A stretch of DNA of 54,114 nt, from positions 1 through 54,114 of the forward strand of contig MEDW01000001.1 of NCBI GenBank assembly GCA_001724215.1, written 5' to 3'. Positions 27,486 to 36,877 of the stretch are shown here, one piece after another. The position numbers and the translations under genes are program-made. The stretch's first letter is position 1; the number at the start of each line of letters is the position of its first letter. Below the pieces are notes generated by a model that did no database searches, was not told the DNA's origin, and saw only the letters and a list, made by a program, of their open reading frames with translations. The DNA comes from Erythrobacter sp. SCN 62-14. GTDB taxonomy: Bacteria > Pseudomonadota > Alphaproteobacteria > Sphingomonadales > Sphingomonadaceae.

Positions 27486-28495
27486 GGCCGGGCGTGAACA
27501 GGGCAAGCCTTGTCTTTGCTGCACTGCTGGCGGTGCTCGTCCCGCTTTCGCTGCTGGCTGGCCGGGTGTGGATCAACCCTTTTGACGTGGCTGCAAGCGG
27601 GCCCAACGCTGCGGTGATCCTGATGGAACTGCGCTTGCCGCGTGCGGTGCTTGCCGTGGTGATCGGAGCAGGGCTGGGGGCGGCAGGTGCGGCCATGCAG
27701 GGCTATTTGCGCAATCCGCTGGCTGATCCCGGACTGTTCGGTATTGCGCCCATGGCAGCGCTTGGCGCGGTAGCGAGTTTCTGGCTGGGCGCATGGTTGC
27801 CATTGCCCCTGCAATGGAGCCTTCCGATCATGGCGCTGGCAGGTGCGGGGCTCGGCATGGCCGGACTGGCGCTGATTGCCGGGCGCGGGGTCAGCGATGG
27901 TGCGGGCGCTGCAGGCAGCGGGCTGGCGCTGTTCACTCTGGCGGGGCTGATGATTGCGAGCCTTGCCGGCGCGCTCACCGCTCTGGCGATCACGCTTGCA
28001 CCCAATGCCTTTGCGCTTTCGCAGATCGTGTTGTGGCTGAACGGCGCGCTCACCGATCGTTCCTGGGCCGAGGTGTGGCTCGCAGCGCCGCTGGTGGGGC
28101 TGGGGCTGGGCGTTCTGGCGCTGACCGGGCGCAGCCTTGATGCGCTGACCTTGGGGGAGGAAGCGGCGCGCTCGCTTGGGGTGGACCCTGCGCGGCTATT
28201 GGCGCTGCTGGTGGCGGGGGTGGGATTGACTGTTGGCGCGAGTGTGGCGGTGGCCGGGATCATCGGCTTTGTCGGGCTGATCGTGCCGCATCTGGTGCGC
28301 CCTTTGACAGACCGGATGCCATCAAGCCTGATGCTCCCAAGCGCGCTGGCAGGAGCCTGTCTGGTGCTGGTCGCGGACAGCGCGGTACGGGTGCTGCCAC
28401 TGGTGACGGAACTCAGGCTCGGCATCGCGCTGTCGCTGATCGGCGCGCCGTTTTTCCTCTGGCTGCTGCTGCGGCTGAGGCGGGGAGAGGTGTGA
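27482..28495 (+). CDS. ABC importer permease (FecCD/BtuC family)
   Basis: A 337-residue polytopic protein with about ten membrane helices. FecCD signatures include LRLPRAVLAVVIGAGLGAAG and MQGYLRNPLADPGLFGIAP near the N-terminus, and VAVAGIIGFVGLIVPHLVR near residue 265, the loop that meets the ATPase. The ATG overlaps the binding protein stop (ATGA). It would move cobalamin or an iron complex across the inner membrane. GTG at 27494 is an alternative start. Confidence 0.92.
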   Translation: MRPGVNRASLVFAALLAVLVPLSLLAGRVWINPFDVAASGPNAAVILMELRLPRAVLAVVIGAGLGAAGAAMQGYLRNPLADPGLFGIAPMAALGAVASFWLGAWLPLPLQWSLPIMALAGAGLGMAGLALIAGRGVSDGAGAAGSGLALFTLAGLMIASLAGALTALAITLAPNAFALSQIVLWLNGALTDRSWAEVWLAAPLVGLGLGVLALTGRSLDALTLGEEAARSLGVDPARLLALLVAGVGLTVGASVAVAGIIGFVGLIVPHLVRPLTDRMPSSLMLPSALAGACLVLVADSAVRVLPLVTELRLGIALSLIGAPFFLWLLLRLRRGEV

Positions 28496-29235
28496 TGCTG
28501 GCGGCCGAGGATCTCACTGTTACGCGTGCCCGCAAGAAGGTGGTGCAGGGCCTGTCTGCACGCTTTCTCGAAGGCGAAATTACCGCCATTGTCGGACCCA
28601 ACGGTGCGGGCAAATCGTCCTTGTTGCTGGCCTTGGCAGGGCTGCTGCAGGCGGCCATGGGCCGTGTTCTGTTGCAGGGGAACGCGCTCACCGAATTGTC
28701 GGTGCGCGAGCGCGCTCGGGCCATCGGCTATCTCCCCCAGACGCCGGATATTGCCTGGGATGTTGCAGCGGAGCGATTGGTTGCTTTGGGGCGGCTGCCT
28801 CATGGCGATGACGGGCGTGAAGCGGTTGAGGGCGCGATTGGCGCACTCGCTCTGGAGCCGCTGCGAAGGCGACCGATCAGCCAGCTTTCCGGGGGCGAGC
28901 GCGCTCGTGTGCTGCTGGCCCGCGTGTTGGCCGGTGAGCCGCGATGGGTGCTGGCTGACGAGCCGCTTGCAGCGCTAGATTTGGCGCATCAATTGAGCTT
29001 GATTGCCCACCTCAAGGCCTGCGCGCGCAGCGGGCAGGGTGTGGTGATTGTCCTGCACGATCTGGCCTTGGCGAGAAACCATGCTGATCGCGTGCTGGTG
29101 CTGAAGCACGGCCGACTGGTGGCCGATGGGCCGCCCGCAGAGGCGCTGAGTGAAGCGATCATTGCCGATGTCTGGGGGATTGGGGCGCAGTGGCTGGGCA
29201 AACCGGGCGCCGAAGCGCTGGCACCGCGCGCCTAG
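28495..29235 (+). CDS. ABC importer ATPase (BtuD/FecE family)
   Basis: A 246-residue ATPase. Walker A is GPNGAGKSS near residue 35, the signature is LSGGERARVLLARVL near 128-142, and Walker B is WVLADEPLAALD near 150-161. The switch His is in VVIVLHDLALA. I use the ATG at 28495, which overlaps the permease stop; a GTG three bases earlier could also start. It completes a three-gene importer whose substrate (vitamin B12, haem or siderophore) cannot be told from the sequence. A minus-strand terminator begins 12 bases after its stop. Confidence 0.92.
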   Translation: MLAAEDLTVTRARKKVVQGLSARFLEGEITAIVGPNGAGKSSLLLALAGLLQAAMGRVLLQGNALTELSVRERARAIGYLPQTPDIAWDVAAERLVALGRLPHGDDGREAVEGAIGALALEPLRRRPISQLSGGERARVLLARVLAGEPRWVLADEPLAALDLAHQLSLIAHLKACARSGQGVVIVLHDLALARNHADRVLVLKHGRLVADGPPAEALSEAIIADVWGIGAQWLGKPGAEALAPRA

Positions 29236-29245
29236 GCTTGCAATC

Positions 29246-29420
29246 CAAAAAAGCGCCGGGACACCATCCTTGCGTTATCGGGTCAGCCACAGGGGGCGTC
29301 CCGGCGCTACGATCGTCTGGTTTGTCCGAACTGCGACCCTGCGGGGATCGGGCATCAACCAACGACGATGCCCGGCTGTCTCATAAATCGAACGGGGGTG
29401 GGACTTGAGTTTTTCTAAAG
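29246..29420 (-). ncRNA. Candidate structured small RNA with intrinsic terminator
   Basis: On the minus strand a stem of 14 pairs with one G-T wobble (29308-29295 with 29265-29252, AGCGCCGGGACGCC / GGTGTCCCGGCGCT) runs straight into six T residues, a strong terminator. Upstream are two more stems: GGGCATC/GATGCCC around 29351-29374, and GATCCCC-GCA-GGGTC at about 29349-29335. An AT-rich patch with TATAAC (29427-29422) could be the -10, giving a transcript of about 170 bases; the -35 is poor. The nearest minus gene ends at 29525, beyond its own hairpin at 29470-29489, so an independent RNA is more likely than a 3' UTR. I found no match to 6S, SRP RNA, RNase P or tmRNA motifs. Confidence 0.45.
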
Positions 29421-29469
29421 GGTTATAAAATTGCACATTAAAACATAAGTTTAAAACTTGCTGCTTGTT

Positions 29470-29489
29470 GCGCCTTATGCGCAAGGCGC
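29470..29489 (-). terminator. Hairpin after the coiled-coil protein gene
   Basis: GCGCCTT (29470-29476) and AAGGCGC (29483-29489) form a perfect 7-base stem with a 6-base loop, 35 bases past the stop of the minus-strand gene ending at 29525. On that strand it is followed by AACAAGCAGCAAGTTTT, so the T tract is delayed. It may end the upstream message, leaving the RNA at 29246-29420 as a separate unit. Confidence 0.35.
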
Positions 29490-29524
29490 TGCCAACGCCC
29501 GATCTTGGTTGCCGGATATGCGGC

Positions 29525-30004
29525 CTAATTCGGGGTATCAGGCGAAGCGCAGCGGCTGCGATCGCCCCCCTCGCAGGCTGCAACATCTGCGCGCCATTGT
29601 TCCATAGCTGCGGCATGTTCGCGCTCAAGCCGTTCGACTTCGGCGCGGTGCTCAGCCTGTTGGCGCGCGATGGTTGCCTCGCGCTCGCGCTTGGCCTGTT
29701 CAAAGGCGTCTTGGGCAGCCTTGTTCTCGGCCAGTTGCCGCGCTGCAAATTCCGCCTGTTCGCGGTTGAGTTTCTCGCGCTTGGCGAGTTCTGCCGCGGC
29801 CTGTTCGGCGGTCACGCGCTGTGACACACCGGTATCGGGATCGCTTTGTACTTGCGTTTCATCAACCGCAGGACGCGCGGCTAGCGAGGCGGGCGGCTCA
29901 AAGCGTTCAGTTCCCTGGCCTGCTTGTCCGTCCTGCCCAGTTGCCGGGAAGGTGATCCCTGCGATTACCGCCACCAGGGGCCAGATCCGTTTAAGTCTTG
30001 TCAT
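29525..30004 (-). CDS. Secreted coiled-coil protein
   Basis: A 159-residue protein with a signal peptide ([20 protein letters not shown], cleavage around ATGQ-D). A low-complexity stretch follows, then about 80 residues of continuous charged helix rich in Glu, Ala, Gln, Lys and Arg ([20 protein letters not shown] onward), which predicts a coiled coil. The C-terminus has two cysteines ([11 protein letters not shown]). I chose the ATG at 30004, seven bases after GGGAGA; ATG 30010 is too close to that site. It is divergent from uvrA. No family is recognised; a periplasmic structural role is a guess. Confidence 0.6.
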   Translation of the reverse strand: MTRLKRIWPLVAVIAGITFPATGQDGQAGQGTERFEPPASLAARPAVDETQVQSDPDTGVSQRVTAEQAAAELAKREKLNREQAEFAARQLAENKAAQDAFEQAKREREATIARQQAEHRAEVERLEREHAAAMEQWRADVAACEGGDRSRCASPDTPN

Positions 30005-30129
30005 TTGCATTCTCCCGATCCTTGGTCGCCCCCATCTCGAGTGTGCCGCGCAATCAACCTGCGCGCAACCCATTTGCAGCCGATGCGTTAAGAGCCGTTG
30101 GCAAGCCGCTGGCAGGGCTTGCACCGCCC

Positions 30130-30144
30130 GAACAAATCTGGAAC
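30130..30144 (+). promoter_or_regulatory. LexA box upstream of uvrA
   Basis: GAAC-AAATCTG-GAAC is an exact match to the alphaproteobacterial SOS box GAAC-N7-GAAC. It ends 9 bases before the uvrA ATG at 30154, where LexA binding would block transcription or early elongation. The match is what I see; the consensus is established for Rhizobiales, Rhodobacter and Caulobacter LexA. SOS control of uvrA is the expected outcome. Confidence 0.85.
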
Positions 30145-30153
30145 ACGCCTCTC

Positions 30154-33051
30154 ATGAGTCTCACCAAAATCAGCGTGCGCGGCGCGCGCGAGCATAACCT
30201 TAAAGGCATCGACATTGATCTGCCGCGCGATGCGCTGATCGTGGTGACGGGGCTTTCGGGCAGCGGCAAGTCGAGCCTCGCCTTCGACACCATCTATGCC
30301 GAGGGGCAGCGGCGCTATGTCGAGAGCCTGTCGGCCTATGCGCGCCAGTTCCTTGAGATGATGCAGAAGCCTGATGTTGAGCATATCGACGGGCTTTCGC
30401 CTGCCATCAGCATCGAGCAGAAGACGACGAGCCGCAACCCGCGCTCGACTGTGGCAACCGTCACCGAGATCTACGACTATATGCGCCTGTTGTGGGCGCG
30501 TGTCGGTGTGCCTTATTCGCCCACTACCGGGGAGCCGATCAGCGCCCAGACTGTCAGCCAGATGGTCGACCGAGTGATGCAGCTTCCCGAAGGCACGCGC
30601 GCCTATCTGCTGGCGCCGGTGGTGCGGGGAAGGAAGGGTGAATATCGCAAGGAGCTGGCCGAATGGCAGCGTGCTGGCTTCACCCGCGTGCGGATCGATG
30701 GCGAGATGTATGCGATCGAGGATGCGCCTGCGCTCGACAAGAAATTCAAACACGACATCGAAGTGGTGGTGGATCGCATCGCGGTGAAAGAGGGCTTGCA
30801 AACGCGGCTGGCCGAGAGTTTTGAAACGGCGCTGAAGCTGGCCGAGGGGCTCGCCTATGTCGATCTGGCGGACGGTGTCGTGCCGGGGCGTGAAGGCGAG
30901 GCGCAAGGGGCAGGGGCGATGAAAGGCGCAGGCCTGCCCGCCAACCGCATCGTCTTTTCGGAAAAATTCGCCTGTCCGGTGAGCGGTTTCACCATCGAGG
31001 AAATCGAACCGCGCCTGTTCTCCTTCAACGCCCCGCAAGGCGCCTGTGCAGCCTGCGACGGGATCGGCGAGAAGATGCTGTTCGATCCGCAACTGGTGGT
31101 GCCCAACGAGGCTTTGAGCCTCAAACAGGGCGCGGTTGTCCCTTGGGCGAAATCGAACCCGCCGTCGCCCTATTATATGCAGGTTTTGGCTTCGCTGGCG
31201 AAAGCTTACGGCTTTGATCTCACCACCCCGTGGAAGGACTTGGAGCCCGATCAGAAGCTTATCATCCTTTACGGGACAGGCGGGATGCCGGTGCCGCTGA
31301 CCTTCAAGGATGGCCGCCGCGAATATACGGTGAACAAGGCGTTTGAAGGCGTAATCGGTAACCTCAATCGCCGCATGATGCAGACCGAGAGCGCGTGGAT
31401 GCAGGAAGAACTGGCGAAATACCAGACCGCGCAGCCCTGCGAAGTGTGCGGCGGCAAGCGCCTCAATGAAAAGGCGCTGAGCGTGAAGGTCGCAGGCGTC
31501 GATATTGCCACCCCCGTGGCGATGAGCGTGGCCGATGCGAAAGCGTGGTTTCTGGCGCTCGATGAAAAGCTCACCCCGCAGCAATCGCAGATCGCCAAGG
31601 CCATTCTGAAAGAGATCAACGAGCGGCTGGGCTTCCTCGACAACGTGGGCCTTGATTACCTCAACCTTGATCGCACCAGCGGCACGCTGTCAGGCGGGGA
31701 AAGCCAGCGCATCCGCCTCGCCAGCCAGATCGGCAGCGGACTTTCGGGCGTGCTCTATGTGCTGGATGAGCCCAGTATTGGCCTCCACCAGCGCGATAAT
31801 GACCGGCTGCTGGAAACGCTCAAACGCCTGCGCGATCTCGGCAACACGGTCATTGTGGTCGAGCACGATGAAGACGCCATCCGCACCGCTGATCACATCG
31901 TTGATCTGGGGCCGGGCGCAGGCGTGCATGGCGGCGAGGTGGTGGCGCAGGGGACGCTGAAACAGATCCTGAAAGCCAAGGGCTCGCTCACCGCCGACTA
32001 CCTCACCGGCAAGCGCCGCATCGAAGTGCCCGCCAAGCGCCGCAAGGGCAATGGCAAGCATATCGTGGTGAAGAACGCGCGGGCCAACAATCTCAAAGGC
32101 GTCACCGCCAAAATCCCGCTCGGCACTTTCACCTGCATCACCGGCGTATCGGGGAGCGGCAAGTCCTCGCTCACCATTGACACCCTGCAAGCAGGCGCGG
32201 CGCGGGTGCTCAACGGCGCGCGGGTGATCGCGGGCGCGCATGACGAGATCACGGGCCTCCAGCATTGCGACAAGGTGATCGAGATCGACCAATCCCCCAT
32301 CGGCCGCACCCCGCGATCCAACCCCGCCACCTACACCGGCGCTTTCACCCAGATCCGCGACTGGTTCGCCGGCCTCCCCGAAAGCCAGGCGCGCGGATAC
32401 AAGCCGGGGCGCTTCTCCTTCAACGTCAAGGGCGGGCGCTGCGAGGCGTGCCAGGGCGACGGCCTCATCAAGATCGAGATGCACTTCCTCCCCGATGTCT
32501 ATGTGACGTGCGAGCAATGCGGCGGCAAACGCTACAACCGCGAGACGCTGGAGGTGAAGTTCAAAGGCCATTCGATTGCCGACGTGCTCGACATGACGAT
32601 TGAGGATGCGGAGGAATTCTTCAAGGCCGTGCCCCCGATCCGCGAGAAGATGCGGATGCTGAACGAGGTGGGGCTGGGCTATGTCAAGGTCGGCCAGCAG
32701 GCCACAACGCTGTCGGGCGGCGAGGCGCAGCGGGTGAAGCTCGCCAAGGAACTGGCGCGGCGTTCAACCGGGCAGACGCTCTATATCCTTGATGAGCCGA
32801 CGACGGGCCTGCATTTCGAGGATGTGAGGAAACTCTTGGAAGTGCTGCACCGGCTGGTGGAGGGCGGCAATTCGGTGGTGGTGATCGAACACAACCTCGA
32901 TGTGATCAAGACCGCCGACTGGATTATTGACCTCGGCCCCGAAGGCGGTGTGCGCGGCGGGGAGATTGTCGCGGTGGGCACGCCCGAGCATGTGGCGAAA
33001 GAGCCGCGCAGCTTTACGGGGCAGTATCTGGCTCCGCTGCTGGCGAAGTGA
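30154..33051 (+). CDS. uvrA: Excinuclease ABC subunit A
   Basis: UvrA finds bulky DNA lesions for nucleotide excision repair and loads UvrB. I chose the ATG at 30154 ([20 protein letters not shown]), giving 965 residues; the frame extends about 150 bases upstream across the LexA box. It has two ABC modules: Walker A motifs GLSGSGKSS (residues 33-41) and GVSGSGKSS (about 665-673), and signatures [15 protein letters not shown] and [15 protein letters not shown]. Zinc motifs include [16 protein letters not shown] and [12 protein letters not shown]. The UvrB-binding and insertion regions are in place. Confidence 0.98.
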   Translation: MSLTKISVRGAREHNLKGIDIDLPRDALIVVTGLSGSGKSSLAFDTIYAEGQRRYVESLSAYARQFLEMMQKPDVEHIDGLSPAISIEQKTTSRNPRSTVATVTEIYDYMRLLWARVGVPYSPTTGEPISAQTVSQMVDRVMQLPEGTRAYLLAPVVRGRKGEYRKELAEWQRAGFTRVRIDGEMYAIEDAPALDKKFKHDIEVVVDRIAVKEGLQTRLAESFETALKLAEGLAYVDLADGVVPGREGEAQGAGAMKGAGLPANRIVFSEKFACPVSGFTIEEIEPRLFSFNAPQGACAACDGIGEKMLFDPQLVVPNEALSLKQGAVVPWAKSNPPSPYYMQVLASLAKAYGFDLTTPWKDLEPDQKLIILYGTGGMPVPLTFKDGRREYTVNKAFEGVIGNLNRRMMQTESAWMQEELAKYQTAQPCEVCGGKRLNEKALSVKVAGVDIATPVAMSVADAKAWFLALDEKLTPQQSQIAKAILKEINERLGFLDNVGLDYLNLDRTSGTLSGGESQRIRLASQIGSGLSGVLYVLDEPSIGLHQRDNDRLLETLKRLRDLGNTVIVVEHDEDAIRTADHIVDLGPGAGVHGGEVVAQGTLKQILKAKGSLTADYLTGKRRIEVPAKRRKGNGKHIVVKNARANNLKGVTAKIPLGTFTCITGVSGSGKSSLTIDTLQAGAARVLNGARVIAGAHDEITGLQHCDKVIEIDQSPIGRTPRSNPATYTGAFTQIRDWFAGLPESQARGYKPGRFSFNVKGGRCEACQGDGLIKIEMHFLPDVYVTCEQCGGKRYNRETLEVKFKGHSIADVLDMTIEDAEEFFKAVPPIREKMRMLNEVGLGYVKVGQQATTLSGGEAQRVKLAKELARRSTGQTLYILDEPTTGLHFEDVRKLLEVLHRLVEGGNSVVVIEHNLDVIKTADWIIDLGPEGGVRGGEIVAVGTPEHVAKEPRSFTGQYLAPLLAK

Positions 33052-33059
33052 CCCAATCT

Positions 33060-33081
33060 CCTCTCCCGCTTGCGGGAGAGG
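33060..33081. repeat. Short palindrome after uvrA
   Basis: CCTCTCCCGC-TT-GCGGGAGAGG forms a 10-base perfect stem nine bases after the uvrA stop, in the gap between uvrA and the convergent mipA-like gene. It is followed by GGTGGGGGTGGGC, the usual continuation of a dispersed palindrome seen in many proteobacterial genomes. It could act as a bidirectional transcript end. It differs from the GTCAT-bounded elements elsewhere in the window. Confidence 0.6.
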
Positions 33082-33100
33082 GTGGGGGTGGGCCCGGCGC

Positions 33101-33967
33101 TTACAACCCGAAGCGGTAGCCGTAGGCGAGGCCGAGGGCGAATTGATTACGCTGCCCGCGCTCCTGAATAAGCGAGCTTTGGGTGACGACATCGCCGAGC
33201 CGGTCGTAGCTGGTGAACAGCGTCAGCGCGCCGTCGCGGCCAAAGCGGCCCAAGGGCTTGGTCAGCGTGGCGTTGACCCCGGCGCTCACCAACCCGCTGC
33301 CGGTGCGCGATAGGGCAAGGCCGGTGTTGGCCGATTGCAGGGCGTTGACGCCGAAATAGGTGTTGGTGAAATCGCTGCTCGCCCAGGTGGCGCGTACGCC
33401 GGCGCTGTAAAGGAGGCTGCGATCACGCTTCATGCCGTTCCATGACAGGTTGGTGTTGGCGACCACGCCTTCGTGCCCGCCGGTCCCTTGCAACACCTCG
33501 GCACGAGCGCGCAGTTGGTTGTTCACAAAGCCCTTCTGGACAAAGCCGCCGAACTCCACCGCGAGATCAACGTCGCCCATGCCTTGCAATGCGTCCGATC
33601 CGCCGGTGACGAGGAAGGGCGAGCCGCCATTGTCCTCGTTGCGGCCAAAGCGCAGCTTGGCAAGCGGGCCGATCTTCCAATCATTGCGGTTCACCGCGTT
33701 CCAGCCAAGCCCATCGGGGACGGAGAAGAAGATGTCGTCTTTGTAATTCACCCGGATGTCGGGGAAGATCGAGAGCGCGTAGTCGGTCGAACCCTGCCAT
33801 ACTGGCGAGAGCACCGGAGCAAAGCCGATCGTCACCATAACATCAGCTTGTTTCGGCGGCGCCTGACGCTGGCCTTCGATGGTGGTGGGAACGCCGGGCG
33901 CGGGGCCTTGCTGGGCAAGGGCAGGGGCGGCGGCAAAGGCAAGCGTTGCAAGCAAGAGATAGCGCAT
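33101..33967 (-). CDS. MipA/OmpV family outer membrane protein
   Basis: A 288-residue protein with a signal peptide (MRYLLLATLAFAAAPALA-Q). The mature part is a predicted beta-barrel of the MipA/OmpV type, seen in the opening TIGFAPVLSPVWQGSTDYAL, in alternating aromatic/polar strands and in the C-terminal GLAYGYRFGL. Members include MltA-interacting proteins and OmpV porins. The start at 33967 removes an in-frame prefix without signal features. It lies 99 bases after the symporter gene on the same strand and is convergent with uvrA. Confidence 0.87.
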   Translation of the reverse strand: MRYLLLATLAFAAAPALAQQGPAPGVPTTIEGQRQAPPKQADVMVTIGFAPVLSPVWQGSTDYALSIFPDIRVNYKDDIFFSVPDGLGWNAVNRNDWKIGPLAKLRFGRNEDNGGSPFLVTGGSDALQGMGDVDLAVEFGGFVQKGFVNNQLRARAEVLQGTGGHEGVVANTNLSWNGMKRDRSLLYSAGVRATWASSDFTNTYFGVNALQSANTGLALSRTGSGLVSAGVNATLTKPLGRFGRDGALTLFTSYDRLGDVVTQSSLIQERGQRNQFALGLAYGYRFGL

Positions 33968-34066
33968 GATGGGGCTCTCTGAGTAGGGGGTGGATGCCTT
34001 GGGGGAAAGCTCAGGCTGGGCGCATAATGGGAAACTGTCCTGTCGCCAAGACCTTGTGCGCAAATG

Positions 34067-35479
34067 TCAGAGGGTCTTCGGTGCGGGTCGTGTGCGGCGC
34101 TCTGCGAGAGTGACAAGCGCAAAGGCGGCTGTGCCGCTTGCTAGCATCCCTAAGAACGCGCCATCCAGCGCCAGCCACCAGTCGCACACCATCAGCACTG
34201 CAATTTGCACCATAATCGCCGTCATCGCCGCACGGCCTGATTGCGATATCCCCGCAAGACCTGCGATCATCGGCAGGGCGAGTACAGCGGCGATGGCGCT
34301 GGCATCCAGCACCAGATTGCGCAGGCTCTCGCCCTGTGCGGCGACGATGGCTGCCACTGCTGCTGCCATGATGGTCGCAAGGCGCGCTGCGCGCAGCATG
34401 GCCTTGGGTGAGGCGCCGGGGGCGAGGCGGCGATAGCCGCTCTCGGTGACCACTCCGGATACGGCCAGCAATGCGGAATCGACCGAGGACAGGATCGCCG
34501 AAATCAAGGCTCCGGTGAAGATGATATAGAGCCAAGGCGGGAACAGCGCTTCAGCCAAACTCGGCAGGAACGCCTCCCCCTCGCCAAAGCTGATGCCGAG
34601 CATCGGGGCAAGGGCGGGTGCGAACAGGCCAAAGCTTACCGGGATTAGACCGACCACGAGGTAAATCATGCCTCCTGCCAGCGCGCCCGTGCGAGCGACT
34701 TCGGGCGAGCGTGCGCCCAATGTGCGGGCAAGCGCTTCCTGACTTACCATCGTGCCGATGATCGGGATCAGCCAAAGCTCCAGCCCCTCGCTCCAGCTTT
34801 CGCCTGCAACCGTGAAGCTGACGCTGCGAGGGGCAGCGGCGAGCATTGCGGGCACGCCGCCAAAGGCAGCGACCATCAGGCCAAGCAGAATGCAGATACC
34901 AAGGATCATGATCGCACCTTGGACGATATCGGTCCAGACATCACCGGCCAGCCCGCCAAACAAGGTATAGGTCATAACCAGCAAAGTGGCTGCGACCAGT
35001 GCGGTGGAAAAGTCGAGTGGCGAGGCGCTTGCCAGAATGGTGGCAAAGCCGAACAATTGCGCTGCCGACCAGGTGGTGGCTGACAGCGCGATCACCACTG
35101 CCGCGAGGCCTTCGGTGCCCGTGCCGAACCGCGCGCGCAGAAAATCCGCGATGGTGATGTGCCCTCCTGCGCGCAAGCGGCGGGCGAAATAGAAGCCGAT
35201 GGCGAAGATGCCGATGGCGTAGGCAAAGGGCTCGGCGCGGGCGCCTGCAAGGCCATCGCGCGCGACATCGCCTGAGGTTGCGATGAGGCTTTCCGAAGCA
35301 AACCATGTGGCGAAAACCGACATGGCAACCGCGAAGGTTCCCAGCTTTCGTCCGGCGACGAGGTAATCGGCATCGGATTTGGCCCCGCGCCCGGCCCATG
35401 CGGCCAGCATCACCTGTGCTGCGACATAGGCAAGGATAAGCCAGAACGTCAAAGCCGCGCGCCCCCGGTTCAAGACCAT
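34067..35479 (-). CDS. Sodium:solute symporter family transporter
   Basis: A 470-residue membrane protein with about thirteen helices. SSF features include the N-terminal YLVAGRKLGTFAVAMSVFAT segment, then WFASESLIATSGDVARDGLA, and the mid-region VWTDIVQGAIMILGICILLG near residue 165. It would use a sodium gradient to import a small solute such as an amino acid, pantothenate, proline or acetate; the substrate cannot be told. I start at ATG 35479 (MVLNRGRAALTFWLILAYVA). An ATG seven codons upstream is possible. Confidence 0.88.
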   Translation of the reverse strand: MVLNRGRAALTFWLILAYVAAQVMLAAWAGRGAKSDADYLVAGRKLGTFAVAMSVFATWFASESLIATSGDVARDGLAGARAEPFAYAIGIFAIGFYFARRLRAGGHITIADFLRARFGTGTEGLAAVVIALSATTWSAAQLFGFATILASASPLDFSTALVAATLLVMTYTLFGGLAGDVWTDIVQGAIMILGICILLGLMVAAFGGVPAMLAAAPRSVSFTVAGESWSEGLELWLIPIIGTMVSQEALARTLGARSPEVARTGALAGGMIYLVVGLIPVSFGLFAPALAPMLGISFGEGEAFLPSLAEALFPPWLYIIFTGALISAILSSVDSALLAVSGVVTESGYRRLAPGASPKAMLRAARLATIMAAAVAAIVAAQGESLRNLVLDASAIAAVLALPMIAGLAGISQSGRAAMTAIMVQIAVLMVCDWWLALDGAFLGMLASGTAAFALVTLAERRTRPAPKTL

Positions 35480-35569
35480 CGTGCTATGCCGCCACGGCAA
35501 GCACGGATCACAGGCGCGCTACCTAATGGGGAAAGGCCGCGGAGCAAGCCCCGAGGCAAATTTCCAAGG

Positions 35570-36061
35570 TCAGCCCTCGATTACTTCGAGTTCAACCGGT
35601 GCATGGCCGCGTGCGATCAACCCGAGTTCCTCGGCCGCCGCGCGGCTTACATCGATGACGCGACCGGCAGTGAAGGGGCCGCGATCATTGACGCGCACCG
35701 TCACGCTTTTGCCATTGGCTGGGTTGGTCACGCGCACCAGACTTCCGAAAGGAAGCGAGCGATGCGCCGCAGTCAGTTCACCAGCGCGGTAACGCTCACC
35801 GCTTGCCGTGGGGCGACCTTCAAACTTGGAAGCGTAATAGGAGGCGCTGCCGCCATCAATCGGTCGGGTTGCAGGCTGCGAGGGCGCCGCGCTATCAAAG
35901 CCGGGGTCGGCCGTGTAGGGCAGAGAGCTTTCCGCAGCACTGTCATCTGCGCCAGCCGAAGCGCTAAGCCCAGCGAGCGGCAGGCACGCCGCACCTGCTG
36001 CAAAAGCGGCCCGACGCGCAAGGCGCACGAGGTATGGCAAGGTTAATAAGGCTGCGGACAT
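35570..36061 (-). CDS. rlpA: RlpA-like septal lytic transglycosylase
   Basis: A 163-residue exported protein with the RlpA double-psi beta-barrel domain: GSASYYASKFEGRPTASGER, LTAAHRSLPFGSLVRVTN, VNDRGPFTAGRVIDVS and AAAEELGLI. RlpA cleaves glycan strands lacking stem peptides in septal peptidoglycan. I start at ATG 36061, whose product opens with a signal-like hydrophobic region (ending SASAGADD). The frame stays open upstream to 36340, but that part has no homology I can see. The SPOR domain present in some RlpA proteins is absent. Confidence 0.87.
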   Translation of the reverse strand: MSAALLTLPYLVRLARRAAFAAGAACLPLAGLSASAGADDSAAESSLPYTADPGFDSAAPSQPATRPIDGGSASYYASKFEGRPTASGERYRAGELTAAHRSLPFGSLVRVTNPANGKSVTVRVNDRGPFTAGRVIDVSRAAAEELGLIARGHAPVELEVIEG

Positions 36062-36290
36062 GGTGGGCTGCCCATGATAGCCCGGTTCTTGAAAGGCAAA
36101 TCCGTCTCGCAGATCATCGACAAGAGCCTGCAACTGGGCTTTCAGGCGTGGCAAAAATGCGGCGAAATGAGTGTGGCCGGTGCCTGCAAGGGCGGGCGGC
36201 GTTGCGTGAATGGCGGACAGGATGGGAGCGAGTCGCCCGAAATGCCTGCCAACCGCCCGATCGGGAGCGTTGAAGTGAGCAAAAGCAAAT

Positions 36291-36314
36291 GGGGCCGGCA
36301 TTGCTGCCGACCCC
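36291..36314 (-). terminator. Minus-strand hairpin with GCAA tetraloop
   Basis: On the minus strand GGGGTCGGCA and TGCCGGCCCC pair over ten positions (one G-T) around a GCAA loop, then ATTTGCTTTTGC. It has the shape of an intrinsic terminator with an interrupted T tract. No minus-strand gene is recognised immediately upstream (36315-36900), so the transcript it would end is unidentified. It lies about 230 bases before the rlpA start. Confidence 0.5.
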
Positions 36315-36554
36315 ACTCTCACCGACGCGTGGGCGTCCATTTTGTAGCGCTGCTTACGGCAAGCCGTTCGCCCTCACCACGATCCGGACACGCTTGGCGT
36401 TCCGATGTCTAACCCCGGCGTGCAATCCCTTGCGGGTATGCACCTGATCCGGGCCTCGTCACCGGCGCTCGCACCGGCATCCGGCGTCTGCTTTCGCTTC
36501 GCAGCGTTTGGACACCAAGCCGAAGCTCTTGCCCATCGCTACCAAAGCGTCCGC

Positions 36555-36712
36555 TTGGCCGAGACCGCTTGCCTATGGCGGCTGGTGGCTTGGGCAGATT
36601 TCCGGCCTGAGCCTTCGCCTGCTTCATCCTCCAACCAGGCCTGCAGCCTGTCCGGCAACACAGCTTCACGCTCTTCCCAGTGGTCAACTTGCATTTGGCC
36701 GAGACCTCTTGC
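36555..36712. repeat. 18-base direct repeat, two copies
   Basis: TTGGCCGAGACCGCTTGC at 36555-36572 and TTGGCCGAGACCTCTTGC at 36695-36712 differ at one base and lie exactly 140 bases apart in the gene-free stretch. No inverted flanks or target duplication are visible. Such a pair could be paired binding sites or remnants of a duplication. Confidence 0.5.
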
Positions 36713-36877
36713 ATGCCGTCTTTCGAAGCGCGCGGGGACAGGTGTCACCGCCATCTCGCGGACTAAAAACGCTGTTACATCAAGGCCTTGCGGCCCTTCG
36801 TTCCAGTGTCGTTGTGTCCCGAAGACAAGTTGAAATTGCGCCTCAAGCGGCGATCTGGCAAGCATCCGAGAGGCGAG

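Noticed and set aside
29246..29420. Identification of the candidate RNA as 6S RNA
   Set aside because: Length fits, but I cannot show the closing stem and central bubble of 6S RNA, and the terminal stem looks like a simple terminator.
36062..36340. N-terminal extension of RlpA up to ATG 36340
   Set aside because: The extension lacks signal features and would bury the hydrophobic export segment; ATG 36061 gives a normal exported protein.
36539..36865. 108-residue minus-strand reading frame
   Set aside because: Codon use is unlike neighbouring genes (AGA, AGG, TTA, GTA), there is no clear ribosome binding site and no recognised domain.
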